Shown here one piece after another: positions 47,297 to 57,738 of a DNA stretch of 64,000 bases. A program made the translations under genes and the position numbers. Within the stretch, counting starts at the first letter, position 1. Each line of letters starts with the position of its first letter. The notes under the pieces are model-generated. The model saw nothing but the letters and a program-made list of their open reading frames with translations, did no database searches and was not told where the DNA came from. Source of the stretch: Cenococcum geophilum 1.58 (taxonomy: Eukaryota; Ascomycota; Dothideomycetes; Gloniales; Gloniaceae); the NCBI GenBank assembly GCA_001692895.1, contig KV748180.1, positions 1,048,195 to 1,112,194 on the forward strand, read 5' to 3'.

Positions 47297-47720
47297 ATAA
47301 CGGAACCTTATAGCAAGAACTATAATAGGCTCGTTAATAGGCTAGGTGTATAGGAAATGTAAGTATAAAAGTTAATAACGTAATAATAACTGGTGGAGTG
47401 GTTGCCTAATAGATTAACTCTAATTATATTCTAAAAATCACTATAAGGAAGGAACTATCTAGGTAGGGACTAAGGGTCCTTAAATACACAACTATACTCC
47501 TATAAAATCCTTCTTATACGTAATATACGTCTTATACATAAGGTACGTAAGTTCCTCTTATTCCTCTCGTTTAATACGTAGCACATCATATAACCTTAGT
47601 TACCATTCCTCGTCACATAGTTCTATCGGCTCTATTCTAGACCGTGCCTAGATTAACCAACTAGCTTCTTCCATCTCTTCTCCAAGTAGTCGTAACATCG
47701 TACTTAAAGCATCCGTAACA
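47297..47720 (-). repeat. Right (5') LTR of Gyp-A copy 3
   Basis: This 424-bp LTR begins TATAACGGAACC and ends GCATCCGTAACA, followed by the TSD ATTCT. Confidence 0.9.
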
Positions 47721-48432
47721 ATTCTTAGGTACTAAGCCTTATTATATAACGTTATTGCAAATACTAAAACCTTTACCGCACATATAACCTTACTAAAAGG
47801 TAGCGCCGCACTTTTAAACTCACCTATACCCATCTTCCTATTAAAAACAATCGATTTTCCAACTTTTAAGGCCTAATTCCTACTGCCTAGCAAGCTAGAG
47901 GTGGATTTATTCCCCTTTTACCCCCTTTTACCTAAGAGAAAATTCTCTTAAGAGGTGACCCTAGCTTATAAGTAAGGTAGGGGTAGAAACACTAAAATAC
48001 TAAAATATAGACTTTTTATAGGTTTTTCTTCTATAGAAAGTAAAAGCCTAATAAAATAGGGGGTGTAGGTATTTTTCTATATCTCCTTTAGTCAGATTTT
48101 CCTTAGTAAGAGAAGGATTGCCTTTTTGGGCTTTTCTGCTAGTAAAAGCCTAACAAGTCCTTTTTTCTAGTAGTTTTTTCTACTTCTAACAGAGAAGAAA
48201 ATAACTATTATAGTCTTTTTACCTGGTTTTTCTACTACTTTTTAGTCTAATTTCCCCAGAAGCTCTCTAGTAGGGTTAGTAAGGAAAAAGGATATAGAAG
48301 GATAGTCAAAATTAGAAAGGCTTTTTACCTAGTTTTTTACCTCTATGCTAGGAGATAAGAGACCTAAGGAGGTTATTATCTACTAAAAAAACTAGGAACC
48401 CCCCCTATAAGCTATAAGCTATAAGATATAAA

Positions 48433-49920
48433 ATGCTAAAGGTAAAGGCTACTAAGCCTAAAATAAAGCCCCCTATAGAGATAAGCGATAACGAATTCTT
48501 ATCTACCTCTTCTACTTATTCTTCTCTATCTTCTCTATGTCTATTTAGAAAAGATAAAGATATAAAAGAAGTAGATAAGCCGTCTCTAGCTTATACAAAA
48601 AACTAAAGAAAAAAAAACTGCCCCTTATTGTCTTTTAAAAAAGATAGCTAAAACCTAAAAAGAAACCTAGTAAAAATGAGGTCCTCTATAGCTAGTTTAT
48701 ACTTCCCCCCTCCTTCTTTAAAACAATTCCTATAAAAGGCCCTAGAAAGCCTAACCCAGGCTTATTTAAGGCTAGAAGGAGAAAGTAAGGAGCAAGTTAA
48801 ATATATTAGGGACGACGTATAAAGAATTATAGTAGGAGAAAATCCTTCTATAAAGGAAACAGAAAAGGAAAAATAGGAGACAGATATCCTTAAAGGACTA
48901 GTAGAAGAAGTAAGAGCCCTTTGTAAGGAGGTAGCCCCCAAAACCTATACAGAAAAGTTAAAGAAGGGCCTCTCTTCTTCCACTTACTCTTCTTCGTCGT
49001 CGTCTTCTCTTTCTTCTACCATCTCTTCTTCTTCTTTACCCCCTACCTCCTCCTTAATTCCCTCTACTAGTAAGGCAGCTAGTAGTACTACCAGTTCTAC
49101 AAGCCCTACCTCTACTAGAGGGAAAAAGAAGCATCTATAAGAAAGAGGACTAGTCTTAGTTACAGACCAAAAGGACCAGCCTCTAGATATCTTCTCTATA
49201 CAAAATATAATTAATTAACGATTTATGTCTAAATTATAAATAGAGAAGCTAGTTATAGCTTCTATAGCTAGAACTAAAGAAAAGCAGAATATTCTCCTTA
49301 TAATAACGGAGGAATATAATGCAGATTTTCTAGTTAAATATAAAGAAGTCTGGTCTAGCTGCTTCTCTTTTAAAAGAGAACAAAAACTAGAGCCCTAGGC
49401 TTAAATAGTAGCTTATAGCGTCCCTATTCCCCCTTTTCTAGGAGAAGGAGGCTCTAAACTTCTAAAAGAAGAAATAGAGACCTTTAACCCTATTAGGATA
49501 TAGGGACTACCTAAATAGATCTCTTTTAGGGCAAAGAGATATAATCCACAGACTAGGTTCGGCTCTATAGTATTTGCTACAGAAAATAAGGAGAAAAGAT
49601 AGGAAATCCTTAAGTAGAAGGAAATCCTAATTGCAGGGGTAGCTACTAAGGGAGTTAAATACCTAGAAGTCTCTCCTATTATATAGTGTATAAGCTGCCA
49701 AAAATTTGGCCATATAGGAGATAGATGCTCTACTAGGGGCTGTCGGTTTTGTGTAGCAGTATATATATCTAAAGACCACTTCTGCTCGAGTTATAATACG
49801 ATAGGTAAGCCTTGCGAGCATACTACCCCTCTTTGCATTAATTGTAAAGAAAAACACTTTGCTACTAGTAAAGACTGCCAGTCTTTTAAAGCAGCTAAGT
49901 TAATATACCAATAAGTATAC
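48433..49920 (+). pseudogene. LINE ORF1 (gag-like, CCHC zinc knuckles), decayed
   Basis: The first ATG after the leader opens MLKVKATKPKIK, and a serine-rich stretch follows (about 48,960-49,130). Near the end (49,687-49,880) are cysteine/histidine motifs CISCQKFGHIGDRC, CRFC and CINCKEKHFATSKDC. These are CCHC-type knuckles as in LINE ORF1 RNA-binding proteins. Several in-frame TAG/TAA codons are consistent with CAG/CAA-to-stop RIP. The corresponding ORF1 in 29536-33359 runs on the opposite strand. In an active element the protein would coat the element RNA. Confidence 0.82.
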
Positions 49921-49929
49921 ACTTAGAAG

Positions 49930-52900
49930 GTTCTATATAGGAAGAAGAAGAAATCTCCCTAGCTTCTAAAGCTAGAGGGGAAATCTCCTTTATACAATAT
50001 AATGTAGGGAAAAGATAAAAAGTATAGCAAACCCTACTAGAAATAGGATTTAGGAGAAAAATAGATATTATTCTAGTACAGGAACCTAGTACCTGGAAAG
50101 ATAGGCAAAAAGGATCCTATTTCTCTATTCTATATCCTGCATTTAATCTTATTCTTCCTAGTAATCTAGCTATTCGTCCTAGAGTAGCTATCTATATAAG
50201 GAAAACTAGTTCTAGTGTTCTATAATATAGAAATAGGGAGGATATCTGTAAAGATATAGATACTATAGCACTAGAAATCTATGGCCAATTTAAAAGATTC
50301 TTACTACTTAATATCTATAACGAGAGACAACTAGACGAGAACTCTAGAACCCAAAGAAATAGTATAAGTACTATCTCCAGAACCATTCTAGAACTAGAAA
50401 TAGACCTCCCTTTTATACTAATAGGAGACTATAACCTACACCACACACGGTGAAATATGCTAGCGAGGAATCTAACTAGAGAGGCTAAAGAACTAGTAGA
50501 CTGGCTAGATAAATATAACTACTAACTACTAAATTTAGGCGAATAGGAAGGGACCTTTTATAGATCTAATATAAGGGAAAAGTCTATTATAGACCTAGCC
50601 TTCTATTTAGGAAACTTTCAAGAAAACACCTGGGATAATTGGACTATAATAAAAGATACAGGATCTAATTATAAGACTATAGTATTCTCTCTATTTACTA
50701 GAGAGACGTAAAGATACCTAAACCCTCTTTAAGAAACTCCTTTCTCTATAAAAAAGGCAAACTAGGAGATTTTCTCTACTTCTTTAAAAGAGAAAGTTCT
50801 AGAGCTAGAACTAGAAGTAAAACTTTTAGTACTAGAGGAACTAGTAGGAGAAAACCCCTATATAGAGATAGGAGAAAAAGGTCCCCTAGCCTCTCTAGAA
50901 GATTCTTATAGACCTAGGGATAGAAGCTTAAGTACACTAGTAGACAATCTAGTAATAGATCTTACTAGCTGTATAAAGCTAATAGTAGAGAAAGCTATCC
51001 CTAGATCTAAAACCTGTAAATTCTCTAAACTATGGTGGAATAAGGAGCTTCTAAAAAAAAGACAAAAAATGGCAAAACTAGGAAGACTTTAAGAGGAATA
51101 ACCTACTAGAAGTTCTAGACTAGAAGCCTATAAAGAAGCTAAAAATTAATACTTCTACGCAATAAGAGAAGCTAAGACTAGCTACTAGAATAGCTTCCTA
51201 AAAAAAGTATAAGGAAAGGAGGTCTTTACTACCCTAAAATATATAAAGGAGAGAAAATTAAGAATAATCCCTAGTCTATAGTATAGTAAGGATGGGACTA
51301 CTAGACTAGTAGAAAGCTTCGAGGACTAGTATAAAGCTTTTATAACTACTCTATTCCTAAAACCCCCCCCCCCTTCTACTAGCCCTATAGAGTGGAAGGA
51401 CTACATAATAGACAATAAATGGGAATGGCTAGAACTAGAGAAAATAGAAGTTAAACAAGCAATTTTCTCTAGCTTTAATAAAAAGGCTCTAGGACCAGGT
51501 GAGATATCTTTTATAATTCTATAAAAGGCCTACCCTATTATAGAAGATCTTCTATATAGAATCTATAGGATTTTATTTATCCTAGGCTATTAGCTAAAGG
51601 TCTAGAGAGAAGCTTAAGGAGTTATTCTCCCTAAAGTAAATAAGGAGGACTATTCTTTACTAAAGGCCTATAGACCTATCTCCTTACTAAACTGCCTAGG
51701 AAAGACTCTAGAAAAGATCTTTACTACTAGATTAGGATATCTAGCTAGTACTACTAGCTTACTTTAAGACTTTTAATTAGGAGGAAGAAGACAGCGGTCC
51801 GTAATAGACGCAGTCTTACTATTTCTAAATAATATCCAACCTAAAAATAGTAGGAAAAAAGCTAGATAAAGGATAGCTACTACGTTATTCCTAAACGTAA
51901 AAGGGGCTTTTAACTATGTCTCTAAAAACCAGCTTTTATCTATCTATAAGGAACTAGGACTACCTATAGCGTTTACACAATAGGTAGCCACTTTCCTTAG
52001 CAATAGAAAGCTACAGCTTTCCTTTAATGGGTAAATATAAGAAAAAGTAAAACTAGAAATAGGGATACTATAGGGATCGCCTATATCCCCCATTTTATTT
52101 ATACTATATATACGTAATATCTGCAGCATATAGACAGAAGGAGCCTATTCTCTTAGCTATATAGACAATTTTGCAATTACAGTTACTTTAAATTCTGCTA
52201 AATCTAATTGTAAAAAGCTAGAGAGAATAGCGCTAGAGCTAATATCTAAAGCTAAAGAAGATGCTATTAGTTTTAACGTTAGCAAAATAGAGCTTATATA
52301 CTTCTACAATAAACGTATTACTATAGAAGAAGGGTTAAAGCTAGGAGACGTAGAAATATCCCCTAAACCCCTAGTTAGGTGGTTAGGGGTATTCCTAGAC
52401 TCTAAGCTTACTTTTAAATAATATATAGAAATACAAATCTCTAAAGCAAAGGCAGCTTTCTATTTAATTAGAAGGCTAGGTAATATATAAAGAGGTTTAT
52501 CTCTATAAGCCCTACGACAGCTCTATATAGCTTGCGTTACTACTATAGTAGATTATGGAGTATAATGCTGGTGGAAAAGCAAATCTAGAGACTACCTACT
52601 AGATAGGTACCAATCTCTATAAAATAAGGCCCTAAGACTAGTTCTAGGAGCTTTTAGAGGATTTCCTAGCTAAGCTATAGAGATTGAAGCCTCTATTCCT
52701 CCTCCTAGAATTAGATTTAAAAAGCTTTGTAATAACTACGCATTAAGAATCCTAAAATTTAAGGAAAAACACGTAATTAAGAAGGTCTATATAGAAGAGA
52801 TTAACAAAGATAGGGACGAATTAGCAGCTAGTTCTAGCTCTAATTCTAGCCCTAGAAACTCTACTATAAAGTATCTCTTACAGCTAAAGACACAGCTACT

Positions 52901-53960
52901 ATCTCTAGCCTCTAGAGTTTAGCAGCTAATTCAAAATTAGAAAATAGAGAGAATCTCTTTAGAATGGTAAAAACCGTAGTCTCCTTCTATTTATGCATCC
53001 TTTTCTATCTCGAAAGGTAGTAAGGAAGAAGCTGTATAAAAACATCTAAGACTAGTAAAAAATCTATAAGAATCCCTAGAGTGGGACCTAGTAGATATAT
53101 ACTATACAGATAGCTCTAAAGACAATAAATTAAATGCAGCTGCCGTATATAAAATAGGGGAGAGAAATAGGATTAAATATATAACAAACTGGAATCTAAA
53201 ACCCTATATAGAAATTATAAACGCAGAGATCTATGCAGTCTATAGGGCCCTAAAACACCTAAAACAATAAAGACTAGAAGAGAAATAAGTCTATATCTTT
53301 ATAGATAGCCAAGCGGCTATTAAGAGATTATAGCTTAATTCTTTTATAGGGGGGTAAGAACTAGTCTTTAAAATTATGTAAAGCTGTTCCTATCTAGCTA
53401 GTAAGGGGATCTCTATTAACTTCTACTAGATTTCTAGCTATTTAGGAATCTATAGGAACGAAATAGCAGATAAGCTAGCTAAAAAGGGCCTTTTTAGAAG
53501 AAAACTATAATCTTCTTATACCTCCCTAGCCTATATAGGGAGAGCAGTAAGAGAAAAGATACTAAAATAGTGGAAAAATAACTGGCAACAGAATAAGAAT
53601 AAAGGAAAACACTATACTAAGATCTGTAAAGGAAGTCATTCCTTTTCTCTTAAAGCCCCTAAGGATAAATATCCTAAAAGGCTATTTTAAATCCTTCTCT
53701 AAAGTAATAGGGGGGGAGGACGAAGATAGTAGATGCTTTAGGGAATGTAGAGCACTACAAACCCCTAGGCACCTACTACTAGACTACAACCTATATAGAG
53801 AAGAAAGAAGAGAAATGTAAAAGAAACTAGGCTCTTCTCTCTCTCTAAAAAAGCTATTTTGTATATAAAAAGGAAGAGAGGCGCTTTTTCTATTCCTAAG
53901 TAGGACAGGGATAGCCACTAGAAAGTGGCTAATAACAGCAGGATCTATAGAAGGAGATAA
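49930..53960 (+). pseudogene. LINE ORF2 (endonuclease, reverse transcriptase, RNase H), decayed
   Basis: Domains in order are an apurinic-type endonuclease (LVQEPSTW near 50,075; GDYNLHHTRW near 50,430), then RT with GGRRQRSVIDAVLL near 51,785, GSPISPILFILYI near 52,075 and SYIDNFAITV near 52,160, where the second Asp of the YxDD box reads Asn. RNase H follows (YYTDSSKD near 53,100; FIDSQAAIKRL near 53,300; NEIADKLAKKG near 53,460). A C-terminal Cys/His motif (CRALQTPRHLLLDY) lies near 53,750. Boundaries are approximate because numerous RIP-type stops occur. Active proteins of this kind nick the target and prime reverse transcription from it. Confidence 0.85.
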
Positions 53961-54302
53961 CTCCTACTAGGCTCTTAGTAAAGAGATATTAGTAAGTAAA
54001 AGGACAGAAATAAATTACAAAAGGACAGGGGTAGGCGTTAGGACTTCTTATTTCTTATAGTTTTCTATCGCTTTCTTATTCCCTAGTAGTTGCTTATAAC
54101 TTAGTATTTTACTAAGGAATTATAAACTCCTAGTTTAGGGGCTTATAAACTACTAGGACATAGTTACTAGTACATGTTAAGCTGCCCTAAGGGATTTATA
54201 TATATAGGACTATAGCGTCATAGCCTAGAGGCTGCATGCGCAGTATTGTACGTAGTATAATACAACGGATATAAAAAAATATAAAAAAAAACGTTATTGC
54301 AA

Positions 54303-54411
54303 GCCCTTAGTAATATTCCCTTTTTTTTTCTTTATACCTTAAGTATCCTTTTTATATATATATAGTAACCATAGCGTCGCTAGAGCTCCGCCTTTATAGG
54401 AGGGGGGATAA
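54303..54411 (+). mobile_element. Gyp-C piece: 3' end with polypurine tract
   Basis: This is the last internal stretch of Gyp-C after the LINE insertion. It ends in GGAGGGGGGATAA directly before the 3' LTR, the expected site for plus-strand priming. Confidence 0.8.
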
Positions 54412-54604
54412 TATTATAGAACCCTACCGTAGGGGCCTCTATAGGAGAGTCCCGTGCCCTTATATACACCTCGCGTATAGCTTATATTAGCTACGCGTAG
54501 GTATATTACCTCCTTACGCCCTTAACCCTTATAATTAATCGCGTAATGTCTTATAGACTCCTTAAATATATACATTCTATAGCCACTACTTCTAACCTAT
54601 AATA
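54412..54604 (+). repeat. 3' LTR of Gyp-C
   Basis: This 193-bp LTR begins TATTATAGAACC and ends ACCTATAATA, followed by the TSD TAGCA (54605-54609). It is more RIP-altered than its 5' partner. Confidence 0.92.
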
Positions 54605-54609
54605 TAGCA

Positions 54610-55307
54610 GGACTATATAGGGTTCTTAAAAAAATAGGTAACTTATATAAAGTAAAGCTCCCAGATTTAATTAAGGTTTACCCTTTTTTTGCTAGATAAG
54701 CTATAGAAAGCTATAAATAACCTATTACCTAGATAAAAAACGAACCTCTCCTACCAATTTAAGTTAATAGCGACGATAAATAGGAAATTAAAGAAATACT
54801 AGTCTGTAAACTAGTAAGAAAAACGCTAAAATACTATATTAGTTGGAAAGGCTATAACCCAAATTCTACCTAATACCCTATATAAAACTTTATTAGTAGT
54901 CCCTATAAGCTTTAAAAACTCTATAGCTATTACCCTAATAAACTAGAACCCCTAAAGTACCTAAATAAGTAGATAAAGTGCTAGTATAGCGAAGACAGAA
55001 GAATATAAGGATAATAACGCCCTATAGGTGTAATATAAATATATAAAGTCTAAGGGCAGGCTTTACTAAAGGGGGGGTAATATTATGGCACTAGCAGAAA
55101 ACGGTCAAACTTAGGTAGCAGAACTTAGTAAAACTTTATGGTTATATAACCTAAGGGACCGTATAAAAGAATCCTACTTTAACTCGCGCTGCTTTTTTTC
55201 TCCTTTCCTCTCTCTAGCTTTAGATCCTTGTTTATAGACAATCTAATTATATGGGCTTGCGCGTTCCTCTTACCGTACTTATACCTCGATTAACTAAGTC
55301 GCTAATA
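54610..55307 (+). mobile_element. Gyp-B remnant, part 3: integrase tail, chromodomain and 3' LTR
   Basis: Gyp-B continues directly from 20,734 once Gyp-C and one TSD copy are set aside. The sequence across the junction parallels the reverse strand of 37,100-37,520. A chromodomain is readable at about 54,815-54,880 (YYISWKGYNPNST). A polypurine tract (AAAGGGGGGGTAA) precedes the LTR at 55081-55307 (227 bp), which matches the LTRs of 36824-39584. Degenerate. Confidence 0.87.
55081..55307 (+). repeat. 3' LTR of the Gyp-B remnant
   Basis: It begins TATTATGGCACTAGCAG and ends TAAGTCGCTAATA. It matches the reverse complement of 36824-37025, slightly longer, and includes a TATA-like ATAAAAGAA. Confidence 0.87.
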
Positions 55308-56276
55308 GAACTATACCTTTTTATAACCCTTTATAAGACGGTTTAGCCAAGTATAAGTAGTTAGTTGCGCTTATAGGGCTTAAGACGCCTTATTAGAGCG
55401 ACGCTAAACCTTAGTAAGAGCTAGGGATAGTTTACTCTTTAGTTTTTTAGCTGCTATTAATATATAAGACCCTAAGATAAATTAAATAAGGTACTAAATA
55501 ATTATAAAGAATAGTAAGACGTATATACTTAGCCTTAAAAATGGATTAAATATTATAGGACGATTGTATATTTACTCGCGTATACTTAGTATATAAAAAA
55601 GGTTAGTAACTAAATAGAGCTATAATTATAATATATACTAGCTTTTTTTTATATAATAAGAATAGGATGGTATAACTTTACTAAATAAAAAAATAATAGT
55701 TACTAGCTAGTTATAATAGTTAAATATAAAGGATTTAATGAAAGGTATTAGGAATAATAAAGGTTATTAAATTAAAGATACGAATACTATACCTCTAATA
55801 GATAACTTAAAAATAGGAAATATCTTTAAGGATAAAGATAGAAAGGAGGGGGATAGTATTATAGACCTTATATTAGTAGTAGTACAACTACTAAGAAGAG
55901 ATATAAATAGGTTAGTTAAGATAGTATAGGAGGCGCTAAAACTAATTAAGCTATAGAATAAGGAGTAGCTAAGTTATATAGCTAGTTACGTTATAGGGTT
56001 AGAATATAAAAATATAGGAATATAGAAATGTAACGTGCCGATATACTAATATACTAACATACTTAGTATATTTCTTAGGCATAGTATTAAATACTTAAAG
56101 GACTATAATCCCTACCTTAGATAGTCCTCTTCTTTATAGTAAATCTTAGAATATAATTAAAGTTAATCTATTAGGTAACCTACTCTACTAGTTATATTTA
56201 CGTTATTAACTATTTTATATTTATATACCTAGCCTATTAATAAGTCCACCGTGGTATTTCCTATAAGGCTTTATTA
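55308..56276 (+). mobile_element. Gyp-A fragment: 3' tail and 3' LTR
   Basis: Plus-strand sequence parallels 16,010-16,937 of Gyp-A copy 2. It comprises the tail with GGAGGGGGATAG, then the LTR from 55857 to its end at about 56276, where a MITE has inserted. The rest of the element is not next to it. Gyp-B appears to have joined or inserted into its 3' tail. Degenerate. Confidence 0.82.
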
Positions 56277-56567
56277 TCCCTTAACTCGCCAAAATTCGTC
56301 CACACGTTATCGATAAGAATTTACCAATCAAATCAATGCATTAAAATCGCTGTGCTCAGGAATATACAGCTGATGTGGAGAGTTTCGAAATCGGGAGAGG
56401 CCTTTTTTAAAGCATAATTTAATTAAACATTATATTGAGTCGGCTGAACAAGGCCTATGTCATTGGAAGTACGATTAGAAGGCATAGTTGATGGTTTATA
56501 TTGATTAAATCTATTAAGCCTGTTCCGCACGGACTACTTACTTTGTGGACGTTGGCGGGTTAAGGGA
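56277..56567. mobile_element. Tc1/mariner-like MITE, TSD TA
   Basis: A 291-bp element has strong terminal inverted repeats: TCCCTTAACTCGCCAA at the left, and TCCCTTAACCCGCCAA from the reversed right end, with CGTCCAC further in. TA flanks it at 56275-56276 and 56568-56569. It has no coding capacity and a normal composition inside RIP-mutated DNA. The TA duplication points to the Tc1/mariner superfamily. Confidence 0.85.
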
Positions 56568-56569
56568 TA

Positions 56570-56810
56570 CCTAGAATAGAAAATTGCTATTAGTCCAATT
56601 AAGGCGGTAAGCGGAACTAATATCTTTGTGGTAAAAGTGGGTAAACGCGTATAGGGTATTACGGGGTAGTTTTATAATAAGGTAGGAGAATAAGTTAAAG
56701 GTAGAGAAGAATTAAATTAAGGTAAGATAAGATTAAAACCTAAGCTCCTTTTATAAGATATATAATCTTAAGTCCTTTATATATAATAAGAAAGCGAACT
56801 AATATAATTA
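56570..56810. other. Unclassified AT-rich stretch
   Basis: About 240 bp of RIP-affected sequence, starting CCTAGAATAGAAAATTGC, lies between the MITE and an LTR relic. I see no match to other elements here. Confidence 0.4.
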
Positions 56811-57055
56811 AGGTATTACGGACCCCTTAATAAAAATAGTATAACGACTAATAATGTGGATAGAGAACGCTATTAAGTTAGTTACGGTACGGGCTATAAT
56901 AGACCTAGTAGAACTATATAATAAGAGATAGTAAGCGAGTTATATAGTATATATATAAGGAGGGTTTATAAAAGTATTAAAAATATTTAAAGACCTATAA
57001 TCTCTATCTAGATAGTTCTCTTTCTTATAGTAAATCTATTATAGACTTATTACTA
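56811..57055 (+). repeat. Diverged Gyp-A-like LTR relic
   Basis: It begins TATTACGGACCCC, as the Gyp-A LTRs do, and includes TCTAGATAGTTCTCTTTCTTATAGTAAATC, matched at about 7,310-7,330 and 16,780-16,805. Intermediate sequence is shorter and diverged, and the LTR end is missing. Confidence 0.6.
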
Positions 57056-57738
57056 CTTATTCCTATAAAAGGGGTTTTAAGCTTATTAGGCCTTAGAATT
57101 TCATATCCTATAAGGGATTTTTCTAGTTTTTATAGTAGATAATAATCTCCTTAGGTCTTTTATCTCCTAGTTTTTAAAGTAAAAACTAGGCAAAAGGTCT
57201 TACTAGTTTTCACTATCCTTTTATGCTCTTTTTCCTTATTAATCTTACTAGAAGATTTCTATAGAGATTAGTCTAAGAGGTAGTAGAAAAACTAGCTGAA
57301 AAAAGACTAGTATAGTTCTTTTCTTTTCTTATTAGAAGTAGAAAAAACTATAAAAAAAAATTATTTATTAGCAGAAAAGCTCTAAGGGTAATCCTCTTCT
57401 TACTAAGGAAAATCTAACTAAAGGAGATGTAGAAAAGTACCTATACCCCCTATTTTATTACGCTTTTACTTTCTATAGAAGAAAAACCTATGAAAAGTCT
57501 ATATTTTATAGTTTTGGTATTCTACCCCTGCCTTACTTATAAGCTAGGACCCCTTTTGCCAAGGCTTCTGCCGTAGAATAAAGGGGGTAACAAGGAGAAT
57601 GAATCTACCTCTAGCTTGCTGAGTAGGCGGAATTAGGTCTTGGGAGTTGGAAAAACGGTAGTTCTTGATATAAAGTTGAGTTTGCGTAAGTTTTAAGTTG
57701 CGGCGCCACCTTTTGGTAAGGTTGCATGTGCGGTGAAA
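57056..57738 (-). mobile_element. LINE fragment: 5' leader and start of ORF1 only
   Basis: Minus-strand sequence parallels the leader of the LINE at 47,761-48,430 and of 29536-33359. The common 5' end is at about 57,735 (CACATGCAACCTTACCAAAAGG, reversed). Only the first 650-680 bp of the element are present. The part at 57,545-57,738 has normal base composition, while 57,056-57,540 is strongly RIP-mutated. LINE copies are usually truncated at the 5' end, so a 5'-only piece implies later loss of the rest. Confidence 0.78.

Larger units (their letters stand above)
39770..47720 (-). mobile_element. Gyp-A copy 3: complete-length Ty3/gypsy chromovirus fossil, TSD ATTCT
   Basis: This 7,951-bp minus-strand element has LTRs 39770-40194 and 47297-47720 and ATTCT at 39765-39769 and 47721-47725. 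From right to left: gag (about 47.2-44.5 kb, with a zinc-knuckle region near 46.23 kb), protease, RT (box near 43.2 kb), RNase H, integrase (about 42.4-41.2 kb), a tail of about 1 kb, and the 3' LTR. It is the best uninterrupted reference for the family in this window and supplies the empty sites for the insertions in copies 1 and 2. RIP-degenerate, very many breaks. One N at 43362. Confidence 0.92.
47761..54289 (+). mobile_element. Full-length Tad1-like LINE, 13-bp TSD
   Basis: This 6,529-bp non-LTR retrotransposon is flanked by AACGTTATTGCAA at 47748-47760 and 54290-54302. It has a 5' leader (47,761-48,432), ORF1 with zinc knuckles, ORF2 with endonuclease, RT and RNase H, a 3' UTR, and an A-rich end (ATATAAAAAAATATAAAAAAA). 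ORF1 plus an RNase H-bearing ORF2 is the layout of the fungal Tad1 clade. It inserted 35 bp beyond Gyp-A copy 3 in the 3' region of Gyp-C. RIP has put many TAG/TAA stops into both ORFs, although domains remain readable in single frames for long stretches. Inactive. Confidence 0.9.
20735..54604 (+). mobile_element. Gyp-C: Ty3/gypsy chromovirus fossil split by nested insertions, TSD TAGCA
   Basis: This plus-strand element has 193-bp LTRs (20735-20927 and 54412-54604) and the duplication TAGCA at 20730-20734 and 54605-54609. Its own sequence is the sum of 20735-22181, 22354-22465, 28646-29535, 33374-36823, 39590-39769, 47726-47760 and 54303-54604, about 6.4 kb, a normal size for the class. Everything else in the span is later insertions with their own TSDs. 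Parts are gag, protease, RT, RNase H, integrase and chromodomain, then a purine tract (GGAGGGGGGATAA) before the 3' LTR. All parts appear to be present, but it is RIP-degenerate with very many breaks. Confidence 0.88.

Noticed and set aside
1-57000. Giant cargo-carrying element (Starship) or Helitron
   Set aside because: No tyrosine-recombinase captain gene, no Rep/helicase remnant and no Helitron-type ends were seen. The block is explained by nested retroelements and small DNA elements.
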